Source of the DNA: Epichloe hybrida
Taxonomy: Eukaryota > Ascomycota > Sordariomycetes > Hypocreales > Clavicipitaceae
DNA: 64,000 nt
Assembly (NCBI GenBank): GCA_019022495.1
Contig: JAFEKR010000036.1
Coordinates: forward strand, 248,001 to 312,000
Direction: 5' to 3'
Below the pieces are notes generated by a model. The model did not search any database and had not been told where the DNA came from. It was given only the letters and a program-made list of their open reading frames with translations. The position numbers and the translations under genes are program-made. Every line of letters starts with the position of its first letter. Within the stretch, counting starts at the first letter, position 1. Shown piece after piece: positions 10,327 to 25,000 of the stretch.

Positions 10327-13300
10327 CTAATTAGTAGTTATCTCTATAAATACTATAGATTAGTAAGACTTATAGAAAAGGTATTAGTATTATAAACTTA
10401 CCTTATAAAAGAGAAAGGTTACTCTAGATACTAATATACTAAGGAAGAAGTATATTCTAGCTCTCCTTTTACCTTAAGTAACTATAACTAGCTTTATACT
10501 AAATCTAAGCTTATTAACTGAATTAAGGCCTAGTTAGTAACTAACCTAACCTATCTTTATTTATTTAATTAGCGTGTTTATTATATAAATAAACCCTTAG
10601 AAGTATGTTTATTAAATAATTAAGGCCTAGTTAGTAACTAACTTAGCCTATCCTTAATTATTTAATTAAACTTACTAAGGGGTAAAGATAATAGCTTTAC
10701 TTATAATCCTTTAAACCTCTATAACGTCTTTATTTCCCTTACCCCCTTATTTACTACTAATATTATAGTAAAGTATTAAGATTAACTAAAGGGATTTAGA
10801 GCCTAAGATATTCCCTTTAATTATAAATACACTACCTCCCCTAAGGATACTAAAAGAGAAGCTAATTTATAAGTTATATCTTATCTCCTTAACTATATAT
10901 TCCCTAATTTACACTAGTATATTATATAATAAGCACTAGAGAATAAGGAATTATTTAATCTTAAAGTAAATACTACCCCTAAGGAACTTATAGCTTAGAT
11001 TCTTATTAAGAAAGTAACCTATAAATATAAGAACCTATACTTATAAACCTTATTTACTATCTTTAGTAATAACTTTAAAGAATAAAAATAAAAGATATTT
11101 TAAGTAGTAAATCCTAAACCTATAAAGAGTCTTTAAGACTTTCTTTTCTTTAGTAATATTTATATAAACTTATAAAGTTACTATAAGATAATAGTCTTAC
11201 TTAAAGATATTATTAACTATAATAGATTTTATAACTAGAAAGAAAAGGAAATATAGAAAGTTACTAGGAAGTATTTACCTTTTAAGAGATAAATAGTAAA
11301 GAAGGACTTCTATAAAGACCTCTTTCCTATTAGTATCCCTTCTTTTAAAGATTAACTAAAGTAACTAATTACTTTATATTATCCCTAATCCCCTTAACTA
11401 CTATAATTACTTTTATTCTATTCCTAGATTCTATTATACTAATCCCTAAGTATACTAAGTATAAGGTAAAGGCATAATAGTAAAGGTAATCCCCTTATTA
11501 TAAGCCCTTAACTATAACCCTAGACCCCCCTTACTTCCTCTCTTATAATAAGGTATTATAATCCCCCTCTAAAGTCTAGGACTATAGTACCTTTTTTATA
11601 AGATTTAATTATCCCTATTCCCCCTTAAGAGATAGGCTAATCTTTATTAAAGTAATTACTTAATCTTAATAAGTTTTATAATAATAAGAGTATTAAGTAT
11701 AGCGCTAAGGAGTATAATATTCTTAATATTAAGCTCTTAACTTATTAAAGGAAGTATAAAATACTAGGAATTATATAAGAATAGTTAAGCTATAGTTTTA
11801 AGTTTATACTAAAAGGAAAGTCTCTTAAGTACTTCCTAGAGAACCTTTTAGACTAAGGAGACCCTTAAGATCTCCTAACTCTTATCTATAGGATTAGGTA
11901 GAAGTTTAAGATAGATAATATATATTAAAAAAACTATTTATTATAGGGAAGATTATAGCTACTTATAATTATCTAAGAGAACCCTAGTAAATTAAAGATT
12001 AAATACTTTAAAAACCTTATAATAAAGCTTTTAAATCTCTAAAGAGCAAACCCTTATAAATCCTAGTTAAAATTAGACCTCTATAGTTAGATTCTAAATG
12101 CTTATAAAGGAATCTTAGAATATAGGGCTTATATTATTAATCCTTCTATTAACCTCTAATACTTTTATAAATAGATAAGGATATTAATTAGTAAATCTAA
12201 AGCTTTAATTAATTAGTAGTAGTTCCTTATAGAAGCTAATACTAAGGAACACTTTTAAACTAACTATAAGTATAATAGGAAGGGTAAGGAAGCCTAATAT
12301 AGTTAATTTATATTAAAGAGTAAGCCTTACTACTTAAAAAAGTATTATATATATAGTAAAGAAGGTTATTAGTTAACTAAACACTTAGATAAGGACTAGA
12401 AGAAAGTATTCTAATACTTTAAGAATTACTCTTATATAAACTTAATAGCTTCTTTATATAATATATTCCTAATATAATATAAAGGTAATAATAATTCTAA
12501 GTTAGCTAAAGATAATAATATTAACTAATACCTAATAAAACTTAGTTTTAGTAAAGAAAATAATAATAGCTAAGTGCTTATAAGCTTCTTTATATATAGA
12601 ACTACTTATAATAGCTATATAACTACTAAGATTCTTATTAGTAAAGTAATAACTTATACCCTAGCTAAGAAGAATTTATTTAATCTTTAGAAACTAAATA
12701 AAGTACTAAGTATATTTACACTTAAGGGATAATATTTATCTAAAATCTTTAAGGGTATTATAGCTAATATAAGTACTATAGGATATTTATTAGTAAGCTA
12801 CCCTTAATTCTTAGCTTTATAAAGTATAATACTAACTATTATACTTAATAAGTTAAATACTAGGAAAGTAAAGATTAAATTTAGCCCTAGAGAACTAATT
12901 AAGGCACTTAGATTAATTAAAGTACTAACTCTATTTAGAATTATTTTCTTTTAGGTAATCCTTATAAATACTCCCTTTCTCTTATACCTTAATAATATAA
13001 CTTACTTAAAGATTAATTTTTATATATTAGAGAATGTTTTATAGTAAAGGAATATTAAGGTTCCTATTATATATAAATAGGGGCACATATAGATACTTCT
13101 TAATAAAGAAGAAAGTATTACTTAGAGTTATCTTATAGAGATTAAGCTTTATTAATTATATTAACGCTTTAGATACCCTTTAGTTTAATATCTTTATAAT
13201 TTACTATATAAATTAGGGTATAAGGTTAAGTTTAAAGCTATTAAGAAACTAACTAAGGTTTACTAGCAGTGCTAATTATATATAGATAGCCTATATTAAT

Positions 13301-14352
13301 TTAAATTCACTCTTTAGGATAAATACGCCTATAATTATGAAATTATTATAGATATTATATATCTTAATAGTAACCACCCTATTCTATAAGTTATTAATAT
13401 AGCTATATCCTTTAATATAGCTAAATTTATTAAAGATATATCTATAAAGACTATATAGAAAACACTCTATCTTTACTAAATTAATATCTATCTAGGCCCC
13501 CTAGATTTAATTATTATAAATACTAGAATAACCTTTAGAGGCAAGGAGTTTAAGTAGCTTATATTATTAATAGTAATTAAGATTAAAGATATCCCTATGA
13601 AGGCTTACTATAGCATTAGTAAGGTTAAGCAATATTATAGGCTACTTTAAAAAGCCTATAATATTATTAGATAGGAATACCTAATAACGCCAGAGCCTAT
13701 AGCATTATAAATAGTAGTTAAAGCTATAAATAACACTATAGGATTAAATAGTCTTATACTAATAGTCCTTGTTTTTAGCGCATATCCTTATATAGTTAAG
13801 GAATTACCTTTATCACTAGATATCACATAATAAGCCCTTGCAATACAGCTAGTAATAAAGGAAGTTAAGCGCATTTATGCCTAACAGAAGGTTAGTAATG
13901 CCCTTGCTATAAGGAATAGTCCTAATACCTTTATAACTATTAACCTCTTACTAGGATTGCTTGTGTATATATGGTTTAAAGGTAAGGGATAAAAAGGCCC
14001 CTATAAGCTATTAGTTATAAAAGGTAAGACCTACACTCTTAAGCTCCCTTAAGGCCCTAAAGCCTTTAGATTAATATTTATTAGGCCTTTTTATAAAGAT
14101 TCTAATAAAAAAAGACCTCCTAAGAGCGTAGAGGACTAAGACACCTCCCTATAACCTATAGCTACCCCTCCTATTAATCCCCTAAGGCAAGAACCTAGAA
14201 GACCTTAGAAGAACCCTCCTATTATTATGTCTAATATTAATTTTATAAATTAAATAAAAAACAAGACTAATGTCTTTCTATTAGCTAAGGAAAGCTTTAA
14301 TCTTAAGCTTATAATCTAATTATATAAGGAAAGAATTATTAAGACCCCTAGT

Positions 14353-16334
14353 CAGAGCATTACATTACATTACATTACATTGTGTAATGTTTGTAATGTA
14401 ATGTAATTATTACACATTACATTACATTACATGTAATTATTTGTAATTAAATGTAATTATTTTTTATTTTTTAATATTTAGGTTAAGTAATTAGAAATTA
14501 ATAGTAAGAAATAACTTAAATTATTAGAAAAGTATATATTAGGTTTCTAAAAATATAGATTAAGGTTAAATTACTATATAAATCTTAATTATAACTTATA
14601 AAACTAATAAAACTTACTTTTTAAGCTTATTTCTTAGAAAAATATTAAAAACTTACTTTTAAGTATACTTTTTTAATAGAAAATCATATATATTTAAGTA
14701 AATAAGCTATAAAGAAGTTAATACTATTATTAGTTAGACTCACTTTAGACCTAGTTTTAAGTATACTATCTTTTTAAGAGAAAATCATATATATCTAAGC
14801 TAATAAGCTATAAAGAAGTTAATAGTATTATTAGTAAGACCCACTTTAGACCCACTTTTATATATACTTCCTTTTTAAGAGAAAATCATAAATATTTAAG
14901 CTAATAAGCTATAAAGAAGTTTATACTATTATTAGTTAGACTCACTTTAGACCCACTTTTAAGTAGACTATCTTTTTAAGAGAAAATCATATATATCTAA
15001 GCTAATAAGCTATAAAGAAGTTAATAGTATTATTAGTTAGACCCACTTTAGACCCACTTTTATATATACTTGCTTTTTAAGAGAAAATCATAAATATTTA
15101 CTAATAAGCTATAAAGAAGTAAATACTATTATTAGTTAGACTCACTTTAGACCCACTTTTAAGTAGACTATCTTTTTAAGAGAAAATCATATATATCTAA
15201 GCTAATAAACTATAAAGAAGTTAATAGTATTATTAGTTAGACCCACTTTAGACCCACTTTTATATATACTTCCTGTTTAAGAGAAAATCATAAATATTTA
15301 AGCTAATAAGCTATAAAGAAGTTAATACTATTATTAGTTAGACCCACTTTAGACCCACTTTTATATATACCTGCTTTTTAAGAGAAAATCATAAGTATTT
15401 AAGCTAACAAGCTATAAAGAAGTTAATACTATTATTAGTAAGACTTACTTTAGACTCACTTTTATATATACTTCCTTTTTAAGAGAAAATCATAAATATT
15501 TAAGCTAATAAGCTATAAAGAAGTTAGTACTATAATTAGTAAGACTTACTTTAGACTTACTTTTAAACTTTCTCTAGAAAATACCTTTTTTTTAAAATAA
15601 AATTATATATAACTAGGTAAATAAGCTATAAAAAAGTTAATTATGTTATAAATAAACCCTATTATATACTTAATTTTTATTTATACCTTAAATAAACTAT
15701 ATTATTACTTTATAGCTTTAAATTCTTATAAACCTCTATAACTTATAGGCTTTTTAATTCCCTTTACTAAAAAGAAATAAACTTTTATTTTAAAAAGTAT
15801 AATATTTATTTATTAACTTTATAAAATTAGATTTTATATTCTATCTTAAATTAATTTACTTTTAATAATATAGGCTTTTTAAAGATTTCTTTATTAGTCC
15901 TTAATATAATTATTTAGACTTATAATATATTATTTTATATTAAATTTAAAAGTATATATAGGGTATTATTTAGTAAAATAAACACTTAGGTTAAATAATA
16001 TAATATTTAATCTTAGAAATTAGATTTATTAGTATATTAAAATCGTATAATATAAAACAAAATTCAAGGATTTCTTTTATACTCTTAAACCTATATAGTA
16101 TACCCTACACCCTAATATATAACTAATAATCTAAAATTAAGGAAACTTAAATAATTTATAGTAAATAAACTAAAATAGTAATTGAATTAACACTAATATT
16201 AACTTAATAAAGAAAAATCCATATAATATTATAAGATCTTAATATACCCCACTTTTATTTTTCCCTAACATTACATTACACATTACATCCAAACCCCAAA
16301 TATTACATTACATTACATTACATTACATGCTCTG
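14353..16334 (-). mobile_element. Non-autonomous hAT derivative (1,982 bp) inside copia C
   Basis: The termini are CAGAGCATTACATTACATT and its inverse ending GCTCTG, with a perfect 8-bp TSD, CCCCTAGT (14345-14352 and 16335-16342). Its right end matches in reverse complement the left end of the full hAT at 31690 (the region with TTTGGGGTTTGGATGTAATG), and its left end matches the full element's right end, so it is an internally replaced relative in reverse orientation. The interior has no transposase and is mostly a tandem array. Confidence 0.92.
14651..15640. repeat. Tandem array, ~101-bp unit, about nine and a half copies
   Basis: Successive GAC(T/C)CACTTTAGAC boxes lie near 14737, 14838, 14939, 15040, 15139, 15240, 15341, 15442 and 15543, mostly 101 bp apart. 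Each unit also holds AAGAGAAAATCATA and AGCTATAAAGAAGTTAATA. Units alternate slightly (ATATATATACTT versus AAGTAGACTATC), suggesting duplication of a two-unit block at some stage. Confidence 0.88.
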
Positions 16335-18099
16335 CCCCTAGTAAACCCTTTAAGCTATCTACTAAAGCTAAAATTAATACTTTAATGAAATAAAGCATAT
16401 TTAAATTTATTAAGTATAATAAAAGAGAGTATAGTAAAGTTTAAATTTTTAATTCCTATATTATTAACAAGGTAGAGGGTAAGATAACGGATCTATATGA
16501 GAAGTTAAGGCTTATAATCTAAGGTTATAGTAATAAAGAGAAGCTAGCAATCCTCACACAGGCCCTAATAATCTAATAAGCTAGCTAGCAATTAATCCTT
16601 ATAATAACACTTACGTTATTATTACTAAGCCTTATTCTTTAGCTTCGTGATATTATATAGGCCTATGTGTAAGTATAAACACTTCTTAGTTATATAATCC
16701 TAGCCTGAATCCCTATCTAAATCCATTACCTATACCCTATAGGCATAATAATATAAGTAATTAAGCCTCTATATAGTATTATAAAAGCTAGTACCTACTA
16801 GTAGGTAATGTATTATTATTACTATAGAGAAATGCTCTAAATAATAACCTTTATATTTAACCTATACTTACTTATAATAATAAAGAAAAACCTAACCTTA
16901 ATATATATAGGGATATAAACTAATAATATAATTAGACTATCTAACTATAAGTTCTTTTAATAAGAGAAAGATTAATTAAAAGCTACTTCTTTTACTACTA
17001 AACTAAAGTAAGTCCTTTCTATAAGGAACTTACTAACCTTTAATAGTAGTATTATTACTCTTAAAAATAATATAATTACGCTAAGGTAAAAGAGCTAGAG
17101 TAAAAAGCTTTAATTAATCTTACTAACTAATTTAAAATAAGCATATATAAAATAATAAGCTTAAGGCGTATATATTACCTTAATTTTCTAGCCTAAAGCT
17201 TATTTTAACCTCTCTATTACTATATTATAACACTAAGACCTATTGCCTTAAGATATAAAGAACCTAAACTAATAAATTTAATAGTAAATTCATAATCTAG
17301 ACTAAGGATTAAGGTTTATACTATTTAATTATAAGAAAGTAAAGCTCTTTATATTTATAGATAGATTATTTACTAATAACTAAGACCTTACTTCCTAACT
17401 AGGCTATATACTTATTTTAGCTAGTAAAGTCTAAAAGGAAAGCACCTTTATAATCTAAGGTAATATTATACACTATAGCTTTACTAAGAGCAAGAGAGTT
17501 ATAAGAAGTGTGCTTACCTCTAAGATTTATAGTATAGTTACTAGTACTAATATAGCTTACGTAGTCTTAATAACACTTAGATTAATCACCTATTAATTAA
17601 ACCTCCCTATAATTCCTATTATTATTTATGCTAATTTATACTCTTTATATAAATACCTTATTAAGCTTAGTACTACAAAAAAGAAGCGTCTTATAATTAA
17701 TATTATAGCTCTTTATTAATTATATAAGTAATAAGAGATCTATAAGATTAGATAGATTAATAGGAATAATAACCTTGCTAATATATTTATAAAGGCATTG
17801 CTAAATAAGGCATTTAAGAGGTTTATCATAAGTAATAAAGTAACTATTAGGATAGAAGGGTAGGTTATATAATTATAACTCTTATATTAATCTAATAAGA
17901 TTAAAGGTATTAAGATTAGGCTTACTTATCCTTATATAAGCTTATAGATTAAATATTATCTTTTATTATGCCCCTTTCCCCTACCTTTTTCTTATAATAT
18001 TATTTATAATTATTTAATCTTACTTATTTCTTAATTCCTTTTTAATTATCTTATTAATATTATATATTAATAGTTATATTAAAAAGAGAGAGTTTCTAA

Positions 18100-18394
18100 T
18101 ATTAGAACCTATATAATATTAATAAGGCTACGCGCCTCTAATTAGCTAGGCACGTTACATTGCGGACTTATATATCTAGCCTAACCGCGCTACGGTTAGC
18201 ATTAGCATATGTAGCCTCTTTGCTAATAACCCTAATTAAGGCCCCTTTTCCTATAATAAATAGCGTACTCTCTTTGCTTTTATTTAATCCCTCTTTTACT
18301 TGCTTTAATAGACTAGAATATATAATAATTACGTGCACTTTAGTCTACCCTAAAAACCCTACGCGTAGGTCACTAGTATCCTATAGTACTAACA
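18100..18394 (+). repeat. 3' LTR of copia C
   Basis: 295 bp. The inner start is heavily RIPed (TATTAGAACCTATATAATAT against TGTTAGAACGCGCATGATAT in the 5' LTR), while the outer end keeps GCGTAGGTCACTAGTATCC and the terminal CA. Confidence 0.88.
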
Positions 18395-18399
18395 AAAAG

Positions 18400-18764
18400 C
18401 TTATTAGGATTAATAATTAAAAAGACTTATATAAACTTACTTACTATAAATTTAATAATAAAATAATAAAGAAGTATAAATAGCTAATATCTTAGGAGCT
18501 ACTTATTTACTAAAACCTAATAGATTTATAAACTATATACACTATTTAGACTTAAGTTAGGAGTTATATCTCTAAGGCTAAATCTAAAGGATTTATTAGT
18601 AATTTTATTAGATTAAAAGAAAGTAAAGCCTTAGGGTAACTATCTAAAAGCATTACTAGCCTTATAAAGAGTAATACTATTACTAGAACTAAAAGAAGTA
18701 TAAAGATAAGTAAAATTAATAAAGGGAAGAGGATTATAAACTACCTTAAAAATAATACTATTAC
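18400..18764 (+). other. Segment of host relic F between elements C and B
   Basis: RIP-degenerate, AT-rich sequence with no open frame. It ends with ATTAC (18760-18764), the left TSD of copia B, so it joined directly to 25520 before B inserted. Probably part of the coding interior of relic F. Confidence 0.5.
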
Positions 18765-19030
18765 TGTTAATTCCTTCGGATCTTCATCGGTTCAATCGTG
18801 GCCAAAGACCGGACCAAATTATGGGTCCGGCGCAATGCATGTAATGCGATTGGCTGCATTAATTCGCCACCCCCTCTTTTGCCCCACATATAGGTTTTGC
18901 CCACTTTCCTAGTATCTAGACTTTCCCTCTCTTTTTCCTCTTTCCTTCCTAGCTAATTTAATTAACTATTATTAACTTTAATTATATAGGATTACCCTTA
19001 TACCTACGCAGGACCTTAGTGTAACTAACA
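18765..19030 (+). repeat. 5' LTR of copia B
   Basis: TG...CA, 266 bp. The outer end (TTCCTTCGGATCTTCATCGG) is unmutated; the inner end carries T and A where the 3' LTR outer end has C and G. Confidence 0.9.
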
Positions 19031-19044
19031 CTAATTAGTAGTTA

Positions 19045-22000
19045 ACTTTATAACCATAGATAAGCTAGGTATTATAAGAAGAGACATTTTTACAAACGCC
19101 ACTACTACTACCCCTTATTATGCCGTAATAGTTATTACGGTAAAGAGGCATAACTATATAAGTGTGCTAAAGGAAGAGACTAGAATCCTAGTTATAGGCT
19201 TATTAGGCTTCTAAGGAATTAATCTATTAACCCTTAGGCTAAGGGATATAACTTTATTATATCTATCTAGGATATTATTATTAATTATTAATTTTATTAT
19301 CTATTATAAGAAAACTAACTAACTAACCAAATCTATCGCCGCGAGGTATTTATTTCAAACCTAATATTAAATAACCTTAGCTAAGCTAGCTAACACACCT
19401 ATAAATTCCCTTTAACATATTACCTTCTAATAAACCTTTAATCTCTCCTTATAAGTATTTACTACTTGTTTTTTACCCCCTTTACTCTTAGTACTATTTG
19501 CCTTATACTTATTAGCAAGAGAGAGAGATTACCTCCTTCCCTTCTTTTTATAAAAAATAAGAAGTAGCAAATCCTATTATTCCTTTATTACTTTTCCTAT
19601 TATTTTCTAGTTACTTTTAGAACTTCTATTACTTTCTTTATCTCTAGTGATTTATTCTTATTACTGCTTTTGCTACTTCCGCTGCTTTTTCTTCTATTTT
19701 TCCTATTTTTATAATCTTCTAATTTTATTAGAGTAATAACGATCCTAAAATATAAAAGAAAAACCTTATAATAGTAATAGGCAAATATAGGAGCTTAATT
19801 AGTAGTAAAAACAATAAATTAGTAATATTTCTTTTATAGTTAAAGATAGTAGAGGAATCTAGACCTTTTATAAGAGTAAAGGCTACTAGTAATAGTAAGG
19901 CTCTAACTATTACCCCTAAAAGACCCTAAGAGTATAAGTTACCCTTATACCTTTAATAGCTTACTTATAACTTCTCTAGTAATTAGAAAGAATCTATTAA
20001 GCTAGATCTAGAGACTACTACATAGCTTAAGCTTAATAACTAGATTATAAGATTTATTAACCTTAGTAAGTATTAAGGTTAGAGAGATAATAACCTATAG
20101 GAATTATTCTAAGAAGACTTTAAAGGCTAGTCTAAAGATACCTTTAAAAGGGCTATAAAGGAAGTTATTAGAGAATTACATAATTCTCTATAAGATCATA
20201 GTGTTCTTATTAAGCAAGGCCTAGGATATTTAATCCTAGCATCCCTTAAAGAAGTGCTTTATTAAACTTTAATACCTCTTTAGTTATAGGAGAGATCACA
20301 AGAGAGACTATAATCTTCCAAACCCCTAGAGCCTTAATACTAACAGCCCTAATAACCTACCCTAGAAATCCACCTTCCCTAACCCTAAAGACTATGTAAA
20401 CCTTTATAAGAGCCCCTATGACAATTGCTATTAAATTAATAGCTTTATCCTAATGATTATTACTAATAACAACTAGGGGACTATTATTCATAACAAAATA
20501 TGCCTTTATAGTAATTCGCCTCTAAAGATTAGATTACAAAGAAGATCTTAGAGCTTATAAAGATGTATAAGGATAGCGACTACTATAGTAGGAAGCTATA
20601 TAACTTCTTAACGCTAAAGATTACGCTCTTTAAAAATAAGTGTAATAGAATTAACCTTCCTTAAACGTATTATTAGAAGGCTTTCCCTATTATATTAATA
20701 GGTAATACTAAATAATACTTCCTTAATTACCTCTTTAGGAATAACTATTCCTATAAAGAGATAATTACTTGCATTTGTTAACATTTTAAGATAGAAAGTA
20801 ACTAGTAATTCTATTACTACTAATAGAGTAGTATAATATTAAAAAATATAATTAAGAAAAACCCTAATAAAAGCAAGCTTAATTACCTTAAGATTACATT
20901 ATTAACCCTTAAGAAGATTCACAAAGGACTATACCCTACTAAAACAGTAGATACTAAGCTCTATAAGCAAGCCTTAAATACTATAGCTAGTGTGCCTAAA
21001 TGTTAGATAGTGGAATATATATACTCCCTAGGCTTCGAAAGTCTTACTAGAGACCTCCGTAAGGTAATTACTATTATAAAATTAAATAAGAGGTTCTCCT
21101 AATACCTTTAGTACTAATAAGGAGACCCTCTAGAGGCTATATTTACTAATTATTAGTATAGATAGTAATTATCCCCCTGTGGTAAAGGAAGCTATTGTAA
21201 ATGGAGCCCTAGGCTAAGCACTAAGCACTGCTTTATATGTGGTAAGAGTAGCTACTAGTCCTCTAATTACTTCGCTAAAGAATATTAAAAGGAAAAGGAC
21301 TACTAGTAAGCTAGTAAAATATATTATACACCCCCTTTAGAGAAAAGATTCTAGGCATTCCTTGCTTACTATAAAGGGCAGGATAATAATAAGCCTAATA
21401 AAGGCTTAGGTTAGAATTAGGAATTATATCTTTTAGCTTACACAGAAGCTAAAGATAATGATAATGTGGAGGAGCTACTATTAATAGTACACCTAAGTAT
21501 TACATAATTCTTTTACTTTAGATTATAGACTAACTATAATGCTACTAATGTTAATGTCCTTATAACCCTAAATAATTAAGCCTTCTAACACGTATTCCTT
21601 AGGTAAGAGCTCTATAAGCTATAAGAGTGTAATAAAGGCTTAATTTACTATGTCTCTAAAGAATACTATTCTAAAGAGATCTTTAGAAGGATTATGCCTA
21701 ATACTAGTGCTATAGGAAAGTTAACTATAGGAGAGGCATAAGTAAAGGCTTTATTAAGATTAATGCCTTTATTAAAGGTAACCCCCTGCGAACCCTAAAT
21801 TATTATATTTAGCGCTAGATTAGTAGTTACAAGAGGAATCCTTTATATGCCTATAGAACTTAGAGAGCTTAAATTCTATATCCTTAATATAGCTACCCCC
21901 TTCCTCTTCTTAATTACTAATATAGATAAGATATAAGTTAAGATTAATAACCTTACTAATATACTTATTTAAGGTAATAAAACTATACCTATTATGCGAT

Positions 22001-25000
22001 AATAGGGCTATCCTTAGTGGTTACTAGAGGCAAGAGAAATAGTTGCCTTTTACCTTTTAGAAGGAGATATTTGTTAATTGCATTATTAACTTAGTTACCC
22101 TTCTGTTTAATAACTTATAAAGATCCTTTACTAAGCTAGTCACGAAGTTAAATACTAGGTAATTAAGGAATTAACTAAAGTCTGCTACTATTGCTAAATA
22201 CATAGAAAGGCCCCTAGTTGATTTAAGTTTATAATTAAAGATAACCACGAATTTAACTATAAGATCATTGTTAATATCATGTAGATTAATAGCTAACTAG
22301 TACTTCACATCGTTAATTTAGCAATATTATTCTAGGTAGCCTAATTCCTTAATCTAAGGAAGCAAAAAGCTTAAGATATCTAGGACGCTATCCGCGAATA
22401 TTAGATTAACACTTATCTCGGACCTCTAGAATAGATTATACATAACGCTAGTAATAACTTTACTTCCGCTAAGTTTAAGCACTATGCTTAACTAATATTA
22501 ATTAAGACTAATAAGATACTAATTAAAGCCTATAATAGCATTAGAAAGGTTAAGAGATATCACGGACCTCTACACTAAGCTTATAATATTATTATAGACT
22601 TAATTAGGATAGAACTTACACTAGAGTAATGCCTTTAAATAGCTATTAAAGTAATTAATAACTTTACAGGCCTAAATAGTATTATCCTAACCCTACTAGT
22701 CTTTAGAGGCTACTTATAAATAATAGATAAGTTACTACTAAGTGTCTTTATTATTTAATATACTAAAGTAATTTATAAAGCTACTAATAAAGTCTACTAC
22801 TATCTAGCTTTATAGTAGGTTTATAATACCCTTAAAGTCTAGAATAGCCCTAATATAGCGCTTATATATTAGCTACCCCTATAGGCTAATATACATATGT
22901 AAAGAGAGAAGGGTAGCTAGTATAGCCCTTATAAGCTACTTACTACTAATAGAGAGACTTATATAGTTAATATACCCTATAGCCTAGCGAAGTTTTGCTT
23001 TATAGTAGTAAAGCCTTACTATAAAGACCTATATATTATAGAGGGACTAGAGTAGTAGGAGATAGAGCCTAATAATATAGAGGAAGAAGTAACTATATAA
23101 CTAATTACTACTACTAGAAAAGATTCCCTAATAGAAGAAGGTAAAGAGCTATAGGTACTAGCTAAGAGAAGATAAGGGAGACTAAGAAAGGCCCTTATAG
23201 TCTAATTTATAAGCGCGGAAGAGTCTAAAGAAGAGGCTTATAAAGCCTAGAAAGCCCTGAAGGGAAGCTATTAAGTTAAAGACTTATTACCTTGCCCTAA
23301 AGGAATAAAAGTAAGGAAAAGAAGACCTTATAGCCCTAAGAAGAACGTTAGCCTAATTTAGCTTTATATACTTATAAATAAAGATTAGGAGGAGGCCTTT
23401 ATTTAAGAAGCTATAGCTAGAGGGATGCTAAATATAGCATTCCTTATAGTAAAGGAAGAGGCTAATTAGAACCTTACTCTTTAACTTTGCTAAGAAGGGA
23501 AGATTATAACCCTAGGAAAACCCTTTAAGTAATCTAATTAAGCTAAGATTAACGCTTTATAAGCTTATAATATGTTTAAATTCATTAAGTATAACCTAGC
23601 AAAGCATAGAGGTTATAGAATCTTCAATTCTCGTATAGTTAGAGAGATTAAAGGCAAAGGAACGGACTTGCTATATAAGAAATCCCGCCTTATTATATAA
23701 GGCCATAATGATAAAGGAAAGGAATTTATCCTAATGTAATTGCTAATGATTTAATAAGTAAGCTAACAACTTATTATAGCTATTGCTTTATTATTAAGAA
23801 GAAGAGGTATTTACCTTTAGATTTGTAATATCACATAAGCTTACACTTAATTGCACATAGTGCTAATGAGGCTAATTATTGTGAGATTACCAAAGCAAAT
23901 TACATATCTCTTTCTAGAAGGGACTGTAATTAAATTAATTAGACCTCTTTATAGGATCGCAGAGGCTAGAACCTACTAGTAGGTAACGTACTTCTATTAC
24001 CACAGGGATAACCTTAATATAACGACCTTAACCTATAATCCCTGCTTATTAATTATAGCCCTAAATGATAAGAATCTCTTTGGCATTATTAGAATACAAA
24101 CTAATAATACATTAGGCCTAAGTAATAATAACTTCTTCTGAAAAGAAGAGAAAGAGCTTTAGAAGGCTAATTTTATAGCTAAAGAAAAGCAACAATTAAC
24201 TACTAAGAATCCCCTTATCTTTAATAGTTATATCTTAACCTAGAACACTAATAACTTGCTAATATTAACTTAGAAAGGCTAGAGTTAGAAGATTAAGGAA
24301 GTTAATCCTTAATCCCTAATAGTAAAGCAAGACTATATAGAATAATAAGCCTAAGGAAGCTATATTATAACTATATGTTAACTAGAAGCTTCCTATAACT
24401 TGTTAATTATAGCTTAACACTAAGAACCCTTAGGGGAAGATATTACATACCTTAATAAACGCCTTAAGTAGTAGATTAAGAATTAATAATGTAGACTATA
24501 ATACATTCCTTTAGTTCTTAAGGAGGCAAAGCTCTTTGTGTTTGTAGATGGATCGCTTGCTAATAATAAGGATCTAAGCTTATAGATTAGATACGTGATT
24601 ATGATTAGTAATGAGATAATACAAGATAATAATACCTTTATTATAAAAGGTAATATTATCACGTATAGCTTAATAAAAAGTAAGAGAGTTACTTATAGCG
24701 CGCTTACCTCTAAGTTATATAGTATAGTTTAAGGTGTAGATATTGCCTATGTAATTTCCATGACTCTATATTAGATTACGGATTAATTAAAGATACCTTG
24801 AATTCCTATGATTCTCTATACTAATTCTTTTTTATTATATGAATATCTTATGAAGCTAGGAACTATAAAGGAGAAGAGACTAATAATTAATATTATAGCT
24901 CTTTATTAATTATACAAGAGGCACGAGATCTACGAAGTTAGGTGGATTAATAGTAATAATAATCCAGCGGATGCGATAATAAAAGTATTGCCAAATTTAT

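Larger units (their letters stand above)
10327..18099 (+). pseudogene. RIP-broken copia gag-pol of element C
   Basis: Plus-strand order: gag from about 10.33 kb, protease, integrase about 12.8-14.1 kb, then reverse transcriptase (about 16.4-17.3 kb) and RNase H (about 17.34-17.65 kb) after the hAT derivative. In the reverse transcriptase, PLYSIIKASTY is followed by two TAG codons at about 16,800, where copia elements have WW (TGG to TAG is the RIP change). RNase H begins LFIFIDRLFTNN. Frames are broken throughout by TAA and TAG. No functional protein is expected. Confidence 0.8.
10032..18394 (+). mobile_element. Ty1/copia LTR retrotransposon C
   Basis: Two 295-bp LTRs (10032-10326 and 18100-18394) and a perfect TSD, AAAAG (10027-10031 and 18395-18399). 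Coding is on the plus strand. Primer-site motif CTAATTAGTAGTTA at 10327-10340; purine tract AAAAAGAGAGAG at 18081-18092 just before the 3' LTR. Removing the nested hAT derivative (14353-16334 plus its TSD) leaves about 6.37 kb. The LTR sequence differs from A and B, so this is a separate copia family. Confidence 0.9.

Noticed and set aside
10074..18420. Homologous 86-codon open frames at 10074-10334 and 18160-18420
   Set aside because: They lie in the two LTRs of copia C and are similar only because the LTRs are. No start context or domain supports a gene.
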